Shown here one piece after another: positions 7,645 through 16,736 of a DNA stretch of 64,000 nt. Origin of the DNA: an uncultured Ignavibacteriota bacterium (GTDB lineage: Bacteria > Bacteroidota > Ignavibacteria > UBA10030 > UBA8401); NCBI GenBank assembly GCA_903861125.1, contig CAIOTF010000023.1, forward strand, positions 248,001-312,000, written 5' to 3'. Made by a program: the position numbers and the translations under genes. The notes beneath the pieces are model-generated. The model was given only the letters and a program-made list of their open reading frames with translations. It had not been told where the DNA came from and made no database searches. Position 1 is the first letter of the stretch. Each line of letters starts with the position of its first letter.

Positions 7645-8994
7645 ATGAAAACGATGTTGATGATCGTCGCAGTGCTTCTGGTGGCCACGGTATGGAACGG
7701 AGCGCTCTCTGCGCAGAATAAGATCCTTCCCTACCCGATCAATCAGAAACAGCTGGCGAATGGATTGAATGTTGTCACGGTGCAGTTCGACAGTCCCGGA
7801 CTTGCCGCTTTCTTCATTGTTGAACGCGTCGGATCGCGCAACGAAGTAGAAGAAGGCGTTACCGGATTTGCCCACTTTTTTGAACATATGATGTTCCGCG
7901 GAACGGACAAATATCCGCGCGACAAATATAACGATGTGCTGAAATCAATCGGTGCCGGTGCGAATGCAAATACGTCGCTGGACCGCACGATCTATCACAT
8001 GACCGGCGACGCAACGAAACTTGAAACAATGTTCGAGATCGAAGCGGACCGCTTTATGAATCTGAATTACACGGAACACGATTTCAAAACGGAAGCCGGC
8101 GCCGTAAAAGGTGAATACACCAAGAACAATGCAAGCCCGTACGCGCAGCTGGAAGAAAACCTCGTCAATACTGCGTTCGATAAGCATACCTACAAGCATA
8201 CAACAATGGGCTTCCTGAAAGACATTATTGATATGCCGAATCAGTACAAATATTCGCTCGAATTTTTCAACAGGTACTACCGTCCGGAATATGCAACAAT
8301 CGTCGTTGTCGGCGATGCAAAACCGGAACAGGTGAACGCTCTTGCCGAAAAATATTTCGGCATGTGGAAACACGGAACCTACGTCTCCACCGTTGCACCG
8401 GAACCAAAACAGGATTCCGCGCGCTACACACATCTGCAGAACGGTTCCATTCCTCCGTATCTCAGTCTTAATTTTAAAACTCCGGCATACAGCGATGTTG
8501 ACATCAACGTGCCGGCGATCGATGTTTTGAACGCAGTCCTTTTTTCCGAAACTTCGCCCCTCTATAAGAAGCTCGTGCTGGAAGAACAAAAAGTACGAAG
8601 CCTTAGCGGCGACATGATGTTCACGCGCGACCCGTATCTCTCTTCCGTCGAAGCATCCTTTATCAAAAAAGAGGATATGCAGTACGTGAAGGACGAGATC
8701 ATGAAGGCAATCGAAGAGTTTAAGAAGAACGGAACAACGGAAAAGAATCTTGCCGACACAAAATCACGGATGAAATACAGCTACGCAATGTCCATCGATA
8801 ATCCGTCGGGCATTGCCAATTCACTCAGCACATTCATCACGCTTATCGGCGATCCGGAATCACTGAACCGAATGTATGCTATGTACGACAAAGTGACCGT
8901 GGACGATCTGAAAGCGGCCGCTGCAAAATATTTTGTGCCGTCGGGCTTGACCGTTGCAACGATCTCGGCCGATGCACAGGGAGGTGTGAAATGA
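7645..8994 (+). CDS. M16 family zinc metallopeptidase, catalytic subunit
   Basis: A signal peptide (about residues 1-23, ending ALSAQ) is followed by a complete M16/insulinase-type peptidase. The inverted zinc motif HFFEH occurs in GFAHFFEHMMFRGT (about residues 74-78), and the distal glutamate lies in the EADRFMNL / KTEAGAVKGEY region. The length (449 aa) fits the two-domain bacterial form, which works as a heterodimer in the periplasm to degrade peptides. A good AAGGAG sequence precedes the ATG. The stop overlaps the ATGATGA start of the second M16 gene, as expected for subunits made together. Confidence 0.93.
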   Translation: MKTMLMIVAVLLVATVWNGALSAQNKILPYPINQKQLANGLNVVTVQFDSPGLAAFFIVERVGSRNEVEEGVTGFAHFFEHMMFRGTDKYPRDKYNDVLKSIGAGANANTSLDRTIYHMTGDATKLETMFEIEADRFMNLNYTEHDFKTEAGAVKGEYTKNNASPYAQLEENLVNTAFDKHTYKHTTMGFLKDIIDMPNQYKYSLEFFNRYYRPEYATIVVVGDAKPEQVNALAEKYFGMWKHGTYVSTVAPEPKQDSARYTHLQNGSIPPYLSLNFKTPAYSDVDINVPAIDVLNAVLFSETSPLYKKLVLEEQKVRSLSGDMMFTRDPYLSSVEASFIKKEDMQYVKDEIMKAIEEFKKNGTTEKNLADTKSRMKYSYAMSIDNPSGIANSLSTFITLIGDPESLNRMYAMYDKVTVDDLKAAAAKYFVPSGLTVATISADAQGGVK

Positions 8995-10526
8995 TGAAAG
9001 CACTGATGCTCACAATACTGTTCGCGGCGACAATGTTCGCACAGCAGCTGGTGGAACTGAAACAGCCCAAATCAAACAAGGTTGTTATCAAATTACGTTT
9101 TGCCAACGGTTCCATCTCCGATCCTCAGGGAAAGCAGGGCCTTACGGCCGCAACGGCAAACCTGATAACACAGGGCGGAACAAAGGATATGACCTACAGC
9201 GAGATCCAGGATAAGATCTATCCCTGGGCCGCCGGATATTATGCGCAGGTCGACAAGCAGGTAACCACATTCACGTTTATGGTGCATGTCGATTTTCTCG
9301 ATCAATTCTACCCGATTCTTAAAGGATTAATGCTCACGCCGTCATTTGCGGATGCTGATTTTCGGCGCGTGATGAAGAACCAGCAGAATTACGTCGATCA
9401 GGTTATCCGCGCATCGTCGGATGAGGAATACAGCAAGAAAGCGCTGGAAGATCTTCTCTTCCGCGGAACAAACTACCAGCATAAGGTGCAGGGAACGTCG
9501 GAAAGCGTAAAATCGATCACGCTGGACGATATCAAACTGCAGTACGCCAATGCGTTCACAAAGAACAATCTCACCATCGGCATTGCAGGAAATTATTCCG
9601 ATGCATTCCTGAAACTATTGAAGTCAGACATGGCTATGCTGTCGGACAAGAAATTTGCCGCCCCCGCACCGGGAAAAGCAAACACACCGGACGGAGTTCA
9701 GGTTGAGATCATCGCAAAAGATAATGCATTCGGTTCCGCCATCTTCACCGGAACACCGCTTGCCATCACGCGCTCCAGCAAGGAATTTGCCGCACTGATG
9801 GTGGCGAATTCGTATCTCGGCGAGCACCGCAAATCGTACGGTCAGCTGTATCAAAAGATCCGCGAAACGCGTTCGATGAACTACGGCGACTATTCGTATG
9901 TGGAATGGTATAACAACGGCGGTGGAGCTATGCTTCCACCTTCCGGCGTACCGCGCAGTTCCAATTACTTCGCACTGTGGATCCGTCCTGTGCAGATCGC
10001 AAAACAGCTGAAGACGCAGTACAAGGAACTTGCCGATATCAAGATCGGTCACGCACATTTTGCACTGCGCATGGCTATCCGCGAAGTGGACAACATTATC
10101 AACAAAGGATTAAGCAAAGAGGATTTTGAAGCAACGCGCACCTTTCTCCGCAGCTACATTAAACTGTATGTGCAGACACCGAACGAACAGCTCGGGTATC
10201 TTATGGATTCCAAATTCTACGGCCGGAAGGATTTCATCTCCGAGGTCGGTAAGGAATTGTCCAAACTCACCGCTAAGGATGTAAATGCCGCCGTAAAGAA
10301 ATACTGGCGCACAAACAATATGTTCGTCACAATTGTCACCGACAGAAGTGAAGCGGATGAACTGGCAAAGAGTTTGAAGGAAAATACTCCGTCACCGATG
10401 GCATATTCCGAAGCGGTAAAAGCGGGATTGCCGAAGGAAGTTCTTGCGGAAGATGATATTGTTGCAACATACAAGCTGAATGTAAAAAATGTAACAATCG
10501 TTGATTCAAAAGATACATTCAAGTAA
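8991..10526 (+). CDS. M16 family protein, non-catalytic partner
   Basis: This secreted M16-fold protein (signal peptide about residues 1-17, ending MFAQ) lacks the HxxEH zinc motif: the matching segment reads GLTAATANLITQGGT. In M16B pairs such a subunit completes the chamber and binds substrate while the other cuts. A strong GGAGGTG sequence before the ATG and the 4-bp overlap with the upstream catalytic gene support a dimer. An intrinsic terminator follows. Confidence 0.92.
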   Translation: MMKALMLTILFAATMFAQQLVELKQPKSNKVVIKLRFANGSISDPQGKQGLTAATANLITQGGTKDMTYSEIQDKIYPWAAGYYAQVDKQVTTFTFMVHVDFLDQFYPILKGLMLTPSFADADFRRVMKNQQNYVDQVIRASSDEEYSKKALEDLLFRGTNYQHKVQGTSESVKSITLDDIKLQYANAFTKNNLTIGIAGNYSDAFLKLLKSDMAMLSDKKFAAPAPGKANTPDGVQVEIIAKDNAFGSAIFTGTPLAITRSSKEFAALMVANSYLGEHRKSYGQLYQKIRETRSMNYGDYSYVEWYNNGGGAMLPPSGVPRSSNYFALWIRPVQIAKQLKTQYKELADIKIGHAHFALRMAIREVDNIINKGLSKEDFEATRTFLRSYIKLYVQTPNEQLGYLMDSKFYGRKDFISEVGKELSKLTAKDVNAAVKKYWRTNNMFVTIVTDRSEADELAKSLKENTPSPMAYSEAVKAGLPKEVLAEDDIVATYKLNVKNVTIVDSKDTFK

Positions 10527-10561
10527 CTAGTGTAGGTTGCTGCAGTAAATACCATTGAACT

Positions 10562-10591
10562 AAAAGCCGCGGCGAATGCCGCGGTTTTTTT
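10562..10591 (+). terminator. intrinsic terminator of the M16 operon
   Basis: CCGCGGC (10567-10573) and GCCGCGG (10578-10584) pair around a GAAT loop, flanked by A-tract and T-tract (eight T), a classical rho-independent terminator. Confidence 0.9.
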
Positions 10592-10625
10592 TATTGTTCA
10601 CGGTTCTCCGTATCTTTCCATCATC

Positions 10626-11444
10626 ATGATCCCGACAGCGGAAACAATATTGACGGCATTCAGAACGGGTTCTTCCCTTCCTGTTCTCGCGATGACAAAT
10701 CACGGAACAAAATGCGTCGTGAAATGGAACGGCACAGGGGAAGGGATCGCTGCCAATGTTTGCGATTGGATCGCGCTTCAATGCGCGCGGCATATCGGCA
10801 TTCCCGTGCCCGCACCGCACCTCATCTCCGTCACGCCGGATCTTGTCCGCACAGACGCCGATCCGGAGATCAACGAACTGATCATGCGGAGCATCGGCAT
10901 TAATCTGGGAATTGAATATTTTGAACAAACCACACCATTCTCTCCGTCCGCTCCGGTCAGCAAATCGCTGAAACAACTCATCTATTGTTTTGATGTGCTG
11001 ATGCTGAATATGGACAGAACCGACGTGAATCCGAACATGTTTTTCATTAACGGAGAACTGTATTGTCTCGATTTTGCCGCTGCTATGTCTTTGAAGATGT
11101 TCTTTGAGCAATCATCATTTTCAAATGATACTTTTCTTCCTCTGCTGCGCCGGCATCCGTTCTACCTTCCCGAAAATGAAATCACAATACCGGACATGAC
11201 GTTCCGCCGTGATACGATCCGAAGTATTGTAGAAAGTATTCCCAACGAATGGCTGACACACGGTCGTTCAACAAGAGAGCGAATGACCGACGATATTGAC
11301 TCACTGTTCACGCTTGCACCGGTTACCATCAAACAACGATTACAGCAGATCGATACCATAGCACTTGAAACATCCGAAGAGCGCCGTTTGCGTGTAGAAG
11401 CAAATCTGCACGCATTTGAAAAAGTGGTAAAAAGATATCAATAG
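10626..11444 (+). CDS. HipA-like kinase domain protein
   Basis: This 272-residue protein resembles the stand-alone HipA-like kinase family (HipA_2 type), which is related to HipA and phosphatidylinositol-kinase folds. The catalytic stretch FDVLMLNMDRTDVNPN (about 122-137) gives the D-R-x3-N loop, and CLDFAAAM a few residues later supplies the metal-binding aspartate in place of the usual DHG. The N-terminal half has a lysine in KCVVKW for ATP binding. No HipB-like antitoxin gene is adjacent, so it is not an obvious toxin-antitoxin pair. Substrate unknown. Confidence 0.72.
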   Translation: MIPTAETILTAFRTGSSLPVLAMTNHGTKCVVKWNGTGEGIAANVCDWIALQCARHIGIPVPAPHLISVTPDLVRTDADPEINELIMRSIGINLGIEYFEQTTPFSPSAPVSKSLKQLIYCFDVLMLNMDRTDVNPNMFFINGELYCLDFAAAMSLKMFFEQSSFSNDTFLPLLRRHPFYLPENEITIPDMTFRRDTIRSIVESIPNEWLTHGRSTRERMTDDIDSLFTLAPVTIKQRLQQIDTIALETSEERRLRVEANLHAFEKVVKRYQ

Positions 11445-11565
11445 AATCAAGCAATTCTCCATTTTTAACATATCCTCCCCGATCATCCTTTGCTCCCGAA
11501 TAAAATGTTTTGTATCCGGTCCGAATTATCTTATTTTACAGTGAATAACTATTTGGGGCGACTAT

Positions 11566-13368
11566 ATGCAAGAAGACAAGAATCAACATACATTCCACGT
11601 TCCGGTGATGGGAATCGGGTTTACCATCGATACACCGGTAAAAGTTGCGCATTACGGCATCTCGTCCGTTATGTCGCTGGTGGATGACATTCTGGTCGAA
11701 AAGATGAGGGAATTTTACAGTAAAAAACTCGACCTCCCGTTCTCACCCATTACAGAAAAGAACAGCAGCGATCATCGTGCGGAACGTATCACCGCATATC
11801 TGAATATGGTGGACGAAATCGTTCACAGCAAGTTTGCCGAATTAAAGCGTTCCATCCACGACACGGGCGAAGAAGTACAGAAATATATCGACATGCTTCC
11901 GGATTTTTCCGATGTGAAGAAACAGTTCCAGGAGATGATCGCAAAAAATACCGTGCGGGATGATATCGCGGCGTGGATCGATAAGCACCTTCATCCGGGC
12001 AGCATCGACGTAAACATCATGACGAAGCTGGATAAGGATAATTACCGCGGCGACGCAAAACTACCGAATGAATTCAACGATGCGCATGCAGCGCTTCGCG
12101 GTTACGCTCAAAGTACGCTCCGGTCGTGCATTGTGTTCTCCGCCGGAATGAATCCCCGCCTGTACAGCTATATTGAAAAGTTTGGTGACTTTTATCCCGA
12201 CGAAACCGGCGACATTAAAAAGAAGATCATCTTAAAAGTAAGCGATTACCGCTCGGCTATCATTCAGGGAAAATTTCTCGCAAAAAAAGGATTGTGGGTC
12301 TCGGAATACCGTATTGAATCCGGTTTGAACTGCGGCGGCCACGCCTTTGCAACCGATGGATATCTGATGGGACCGATCCTGGAAGAGTTCAAAAAGAACC
12401 GTCAGGAACTGATCCAGACCACGCACGACATCGTTAAAGAAGCGTTAAAAAACAAAAATCGACCCGTTCCCGCATCACCTCTGCCGATCAAGATCACGGC
12501 ACAAGGGGGAGTAGGAACAGCGGCGGAACATAATTTCTTATTGAACTATTACGGTCTTGATTCCGTTGGCTGGGGATCACCCTTCTTGTTATGCCCGGAG
12601 GTAACGAATGTTGATGATCATACACTCGACCTTCTATGCAAAGCAAAAGAAGAGGATCTGTACCTCAGCAACATTTCACCGCTTGGCGTTCCGTTCAACA
12701 GTCTTCGCGGCAACACAAAAGATATTGAGAAGCAGGAGCTGATTGACAAGGGACGTCCGGGAAGTTCCTGCCCGAAAAAATATATCCAGCTCAATACCGA
12801 ATTCGGCGAACGGGCCATCTGCCGTGCCTCGCGTGAATATCAGAATTTAAAGATCAACCTGTTCGGTGAAAAGGGATTGAACGAAGAAGAACGCCGGAAA
12901 GAATTCGACGCTGTTGTGGAAAAATCGTGCATCTGCGTCGGCCTCGGTACTTCGGCACTGATCGTCAATAATTTAAGCACGCGGACCGAAGGACCGGGCG
13001 TTTCCGTCTGCCCCGGACCGAACATAGCGTACTTTGAAAAAGTAGTATCGCTGCGAACAATGGCAGATCATATTTACGGCAGAACATCCATCGTAAACGA
13101 AGCGTACCGTCCGAATCTGTTCGTAAAAGAACTGCAGCTGTATGTTGATTATCTGAAGAATATGATCGATGAAACACCGAAACCGTTCACCGAAAAACAG
13201 ATGAAGTATTATCAGCTCTTCCAGCAGAATTTGGATGAGGGGATCGCGTATTACAAACAACTCTATGCAGATTTTGAAGAGAAGGTGGCGGTTTTGAAGA
13301 ATGATGTGATGGCGGAATTGGAGCAGATCAGACACGAACTGCACGAACCGGCATTTGCCAACAGATAA
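11566..13368 (+). CDS. uncharacterised Cys-rich protein, possible FMN/TIM-barrel enzyme
   Basis: I do not recognise a named family. The 600-residue protein opens with HVPVMGIGFTIDTPVKVAHYGISSV, reminiscent of the first strand and helix of FMN-dependent TIM-barrel enzymes such as nitronate monooxygenase. Near residues 305-325 it has KITAQGGVGTAAEH, a glycine-rich phosphate-binding style motif. Several cysteines lie in conserved-looking settings (NCGGHAF, LLCPE, SSCPKKY, RAICRAS, KSCICVGLGTSAL, VCPGPN), suggesting metal or Fe-S binding. The C-terminal 80 residues are helical and charged. No signal peptide is present, so it is probably cytoplasmic. A terminator follows. The enzyme class is inference only. 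Confidence 0.6.
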   Translation: MQEDKNQHTFHVPVMGIGFTIDTPVKVAHYGISSVMSLVDDILVEKMREFYSKKLDLPFSPITEKNSSDHRAERITAYLNMVDEIVHSKFAELKRSIHDTGEEVQKYIDMLPDFSDVKKQFQEMIAKNTVRDDIAAWIDKHLHPGSIDVNIMTKLDKDNYRGDAKLPNEFNDAHAALRGYAQSTLRSCIVFSAGMNPRLYSYIEKFGDFYPDETGDIKKKIILKVSDYRSAIIQGKFLAKKGLWVSEYRIESGLNCGGHAFATDGYLMGPILEEFKKNRQELIQTTHDIVKEALKNKNRPVPASPLPIKITAQGGVGTAAEHNFLLNYYGLDSVGWGSPFLLCPEVTNVDDHTLDLLCKAKEEDLYLSNISPLGVPFNSLRGNTKDIEKQELIDKGRPGSSCPKKYIQLNTEFGERAICRASREYQNLKINLFGEKGLNEEERRKEFDAVVEKSCICVGLGTSALIVNNLSTRTEGPGVSVCPGPNIAYFEKVVSLRTMADHIYGRTSIVNEAYRPNLFVKELQLYVDYLKNMIDETPKPFTEKQMKYYQLFQQNLDEGIAYYKQLYADFEEKVAVLKNDVMAELEQIRHELHEPAFANR

Positions 13369-13394
13369 TCATACTCACCAGAGTACAATAAAAA

Positions 13395-13426
13395 AGCGTC
13401 CCGATATTTTCGGGACGCTTTTTTTA
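13395..13426. terminator. bidirectional intrinsic terminator
   Basis: AGCGTCCCGA (13395-13404) and TCGGGACGCT (13410-13419) form a perfect 10-bp stem with A-tract before and T-tract after. It lies between convergent genes and can serve both. Confidence 0.92.
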
Positions 13427-13432
13427 TATCCG

Positions 13433-14227
13433 TTAGTTCGTTTTCATCGTGTTGTAATTCAGTTCTGTTCCCCACAGGCTGTGCGGAATTAAAAAGACAA
13501 GCAGTGTAACGATCGCCGCCGCAAGCACCCATCGTTTGGGATTGGCCGAACGCTGCACCGCAACCGAAGCAACAAGCCAAGCAAGAAAAGCGATGAGCGT
13601 CTTATTGTCCGTTATGTCGCTTCCGAACGGAAATCCTGTCCACCATTCGTTGAACGCAAAGTTTAAAACTAGCGGACCGAGAATCATACCCCCCAATGTT
13701 AAAACTCCGAATGTAGCATACGTTATCTTTTTAAATGAAGGCTCTTTTGCAAAAAACTCAAGTCCTGCGCGGGTCGATAACAGCATGCCGATAAACATCG
13801 CCGCAATATGGAATATCAGAACGGCTTTCGGTACTTCGCCGCGAAAACGGATCACGGTCGATGCGGAAAATGTTTGTTTACCATCCGATAGGAAGACCGT
13901 GTACTGAAGTTTTCCTGCCGGAGGCTGGTGGGGAAGCGGTGCCATAAGCACTCCATCGTTCATTGTCATAGGAACGGATGTTGGTGCTTCATTCGTATTA
14001 TACCGTTTCCATTCCACTCTTCCGGTAATGTTTGCATGGTTTGCGTTGACGGTAACGGGATGATCGCTTTCGCTGCCGTGCGACCGTTCCAGAACAACTT
14101 CAATTGCTTTCCCATCAAGCAGTGTAACATAATGTTTTGGATATGACGGACCGGTCATCCGCTGAAATACTGCCGAAGCAAGCGTAATGATTAAAGCAAG
14201 GGTCCAAAGATGATATGATCGTTTCAT
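13433..14227 (-). CDS. polytopic membrane protein with periplasmic beta-domain, unknown function
   Basis: The likely start is the ATG at 14227 (MKRSYHLWTLALIITLA...), giving 264 residues; an upstream in-frame start at 14284 would add a hydrophilic 19-residue leader. A first membrane helix (about 7-22) is followed by a soluble beta-rich domain (about 30-130) and then four hydrophobic helices (about 135-155, 170-190, 205-222 and 232-250). I do not recognise the family. It is convergent with the 600-residue gene and shares its terminator. Confidence 0.7.
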   Translation of the reverse strand: MKRSYHLWTLALIITLASAVFQRMTGPSYPKHYVTLLDGKAIEVVLERSHGSESDHPVTVNANHANITGRVEWKRYNTNEAPTSVPMTMNDGVLMAPLPHQPPAGKLQYTVFLSDGKQTFSASTVIRFRGEVPKAVLIFHIAAMFIGMLLSTRAGLEFFAKEPSFKKITYATFGVLTLGGMILGPLVLNFAFNEWWTGFPFGSDITDNKTLIAFLAWLVASVAVQRSANPKRWVLAAAIVTLLVFLIPHSLWGTELNYNTMKTN

Positions 14228-14413
14228 AGGCGTTTTATTGTTTTGGTTGATAAATAATTGTTGTCGTACAGTGTGCTTCTGCAAAGTGCATGCCGAAAGA
14301 AAGTCCTATATTTCGTTGAATATTTGAAAAGTAATTCCTAATAATGGAATTACTAACGCAGTATTTTCAATATTGCAAGAGACCTAAGGAGCGAAACAGG
14401 CGGCAAGAATTTT

Positions 14414-14698
14414 TTATTTCTTGCACCCGATGACTACGGTCCACGGACGTATCTCCCATTTCGTCACCAAACCATTGATCACATACGGATCGTTCGTCAC
14501 AAATTTTTCGATGATGGAAATTTCGTTCACCTGAAAGATAAGCAGTGCCTGATCAGCAGGATTGCTGAACGCCCCTCCTAAGATCAGTTCGCCGCGGCTG
14601 CTCGCTTCGTTTGCCAGACGGAGATGTTCGTCGCGAAATATTCCTCTTCGCACCATGTAATCATCAACAACGGAATATATCAATGCATAATAATTCAT
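14414..14698 (-). CDS. YciI-like (YCII-related) domain protein
   Basis: This 94-residue single-domain protein matches the YCII family: an opening MNYYALIYSVVDDYMVRR, a helix with RDEHLRLANEASSRGELILGGAF, and a closing NDPYVINGLVTKWEIRPW. The domain has a ferredoxin-like fold with a conserved His-Asp pair (HL and NDPY here) proposed to be catalytic in dehalogenase-like members. Its ATG overlaps the last bases of the metZ-like gene by 4 bp, so it is translated as the second gene of that transcript. Confidence 0.82.
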   Translation of the reverse strand: MNYYALIYSVVDDYMVRRGIFRDEHLRLANEASSRGELILGGAFSNPADQALLIFQVNEISIIEKFVTNDPYVINGLVTKWEIRPWTVVIGCKK

Positions 14699-15873
14699 TT
14701 GCTATTTTCCAGTGCCTGTTCAATATCGGCGGTTATGTCATCAATATGTTCAAGTCCAACCGAAATGCGGATCAGTCCCGGCAGAATCCCGACGGCGGCG
14801 CGTTCGGTTTCGCTCAGCTTAGAATGCGTTGTGGATGCGGGATGTGTAGCAATGGAGCGTGAGTCACCAAGATTCGCCGTGTGCGAAACCATTTCAAGTG
14901 AGTTCAGAAATTTTCTTCCGCGGTCGACTCCGCCTTTCACAACAAATGTTACGATGCCGCCGCCGAGTTTCATCTGTTTCTTTGCAAGATGATGCTGCGG
15001 ATGAGATGCAAGAAACGGATATTTTACTTTTTGTATCTCTGCATGCTGTTCCAGATGCAATGCAAGTTTCATCGCATTTTCGCAGTGCCGTTCCATCCGC
15101 ACGGAAAGTGTTTCCAGACTTTTCGAAAGAATCCATGCGTTGAACGGAGAAAGCGACGGTCCGCTGTGCCGGGCAAAGAAACGGACCTCTTTGATCAGAT
15201 CCTTTCTGCCGACGATGATACCGCCGATCGCTCTTCCCTGTCCGTCCAGAAATTTTGTTCCTGAATGTATAACGATATCTGCGCCGAACGAGACCGGCTG
15301 CTGCAGATACGGTGTGCAGAAACAATTATCCACATTCAGCAGTATACCATGTTTTTTTGCGAGCGTGCCCAGCCATTCAAGATCAATCAGGTCGAGTGCA
15401 GGATTCGACGGCGTTTCCACAAAAATCATCTTCGTGTTCTTTTGGATCAATGCTTCCCATGTCTCCGGCTTATCAATGTCAGCATACGTATGGGTGATCC
15501 CCCATTTCGGCAGGATCATCGTCAGTATTTGATGCGTAGAACCGAATACCGAACGCGATACAAGAAGGTGATCCCCCGATTTCAGAAGCGATGCAAAACT
15601 TGTGAAGACCGCCGACATTCCGGAAGCTGTCGCGATGCCGTCTTCTGCCCCTTCAAGCAGACACATTTTTTCGATGAATTCCGTATTGTTCGGATTCGAA
15701 AAACGGGTATAGATATTTCCCGGTATTTCGTCGGCAAACAGCGCGCGGGCTTGTTCTGCGTCGTCGAAGACGAAACTGGATGTCATATAGAGCGGAACGG
15801 AATGTTCGCGCATAGGGCTTCGCGGCACCTGGGTGCGGATCGCGTTGGTTTCAAATTTTTTTGATTTTGCCAT
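14695..15873 (-). CDS. metZ: O-succinylhomoserine sulfhydrylase / Cys-Met metabolism PLP enzyme
   Basis: This 392-residue cytoplasmic enzyme belongs to the Cys/Met-metabolism PLP family. The PLP lysine lies in HSGTKFLDGQGR, whose DGQGR continuation is typical of MetZ rather than cystathionine gamma-lyase. The phosphate-binding YTRFSNPN and SGMSAVF segments, the DNCFCTPYLQ cofactor site and the C-terminal LIRISVGLEHIDD are all intact. It would convert O-succinyl- or O-acetylhomoserine and sulfide to homocysteine. Distinguishing it from cystathionine gamma-synthase by sequence alone leaves some doubt. It is followed by the overlapping YciI-like gene. Confidence 0.85.
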   Translation of the reverse strand: MAKSKKFETNAIRTQVPRSPMREHSVPLYMTSSFVFDDAEQARALFADEIPGNIYTRFSNPNNTEFIEKMCLLEGAEDGIATASGMSAVFTSFASLLKSGDHLLVSRSVFGSTHQILTMILPKWGITHTYADIDKPETWEALIQKNTKMIFVETPSNPALDLIDLEWLGTLAKKHGILLNVDNCFCTPYLQQPVSFGADIVIHSGTKFLDGQGRAIGGIIVGRKDLIKEVRFFARHSGPSLSPFNAWILSKSLETLSVRMERHCENAMKLALHLEQHAEIQKVKYPFLASHPQHHLAKKQMKLGGGIVTFVVKGGVDRGRKFLNSLEMVSHTANLGDSRSIATHPASTTHSKLSETERAAVGILPGLIRISVGLEHIDDITADIEQALENSK

Positions 15874-16000
15874 GATCTATTTTTTTCCGCGAACGGCACG
15901 TGCGTAGTTGCTGATCGCTATTGTTAATAAATTTCAGATAAATATACTCAATTTGGCAATTTGTTTTCGATAAATTCTTTATTACTTTATTCACAATCAT

Positions 16001-16645
16001 ATGAACAACTCAGACAAATATTTCATTGCTGTAGCCGGCAATATCGGCGCAGGAAAATCATCGCTGACGCGCATGCTCGGCGAACGCTTCAACTGGAAAC
16101 CGTACTACGAATCCGTCGAAGACAATCCGTACCTCTCGGATTTTTATGGAGATATGAATCGCTGGTCGTTCCATTTACAGATGTATTTTCTGGCCAATAG
16201 GTTCAAAAGTCATAAAGAGATCGTTGAGGCCAGTAAATCGGTCATACAGGACCGTTCCATCTATGAGGATGCCGAGATCTTTGCGAAAAATCTTCATCTG
16301 ATCGGAAAGATGGATAATCGGGATTACGAGAATTACGTTTCGCTTTTTCACGTGATGATGGAATACCTGAAACCGCCCGATCTTCTCATCTATCTCCGTT
16401 CAACGGTCGACACGCTTGTTTCGCAGATCAAACTGCGCGGACGCGAATATGAACAGGGCATTCCGCGCGAATATCTTGAACAATTAAACGGCCATTATGA
16501 GGAATGGATCGGACAGTACAAATCCGGACCGCTGCTGATCATAGAAAGTGATCCATTGGATTTTGTTCACCGTCCGAATGACTTTGAGTTCATTGTTAAA
16601 GAAGTGAAGAATGCACTTCCGCAGCTGCAGTTATTCGAAAATTAA
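16001..16645 (+). CDS. deoxynucleoside kinase (dGK/dCK family)
   Basis: This 214-residue kinase has the P-loop GNIGAGKSS (about 13-21), a substrate-binding ESVEDNPYLSDFY, the DRSIYEDAEIF motif (about residues 84-94) whose aspartate-arginine pair binds the deoxyribose, and a lid with KLRGREYEQGIP. It would phosphorylate deoxyadenosine, deoxyguanosine or deoxycytidine in the salvage pathway; which one is not clear. It is a single gene divergent from metZ, with its own terminator downstream. Confidence 0.92.
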   Translation: MNNSDKYFIAVAGNIGAGKSSLTRMLGERFNWKPYYESVEDNPYLSDFYGDMNRWSFHLQMYFLANRFKSHKEIVEASKSVIQDRSIYEDAEIFAKNLHLIGKMDNRDYENYVSLFHVMMEYLKPPDLLIYLRSTVDTLVSQIKLRGREYEQGIPREYLEQLNGHYEEWIGQYKSGPLLIIESDPLDFVHRPNDFEFIVKEVKNALPQLQLFEN

Positions 16646-16667
16646 CTTCGTTAAAGAAGGAAAATAA

Positions 16668-16702
16668 AAAACCCGAGGAGAATGTTCTCTTCGGGTTTTT
16701 TT
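16668..16702. terminator. intrinsic terminator (deoxynucleoside kinase)
   Basis: A stem of about 11 bp (ACCCGAGGAGA with TCTCTTCGGGT, one G-U pair) with A-tract before and seven T after. It is placed between convergent genes. Confidence 0.88.
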
Positions 16703-16736
16703 ATGCTGAATCAGCAACGAGGCGCGTTATGGCACT

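Noticed and set aside
7945-8589. Long minus-strand ORF opposite the M16 gene
   Set aside because: The plus strand encodes an unmistakable M16 peptidase; the antisense frame is a codon-bias shadow.
15265-15864. Plus-strand ORF of about 200 codons opposite metZ
   Set aside because: Shadow of the metZ-like gene; Cys/His/Arg-rich composition typical of antisense frames.
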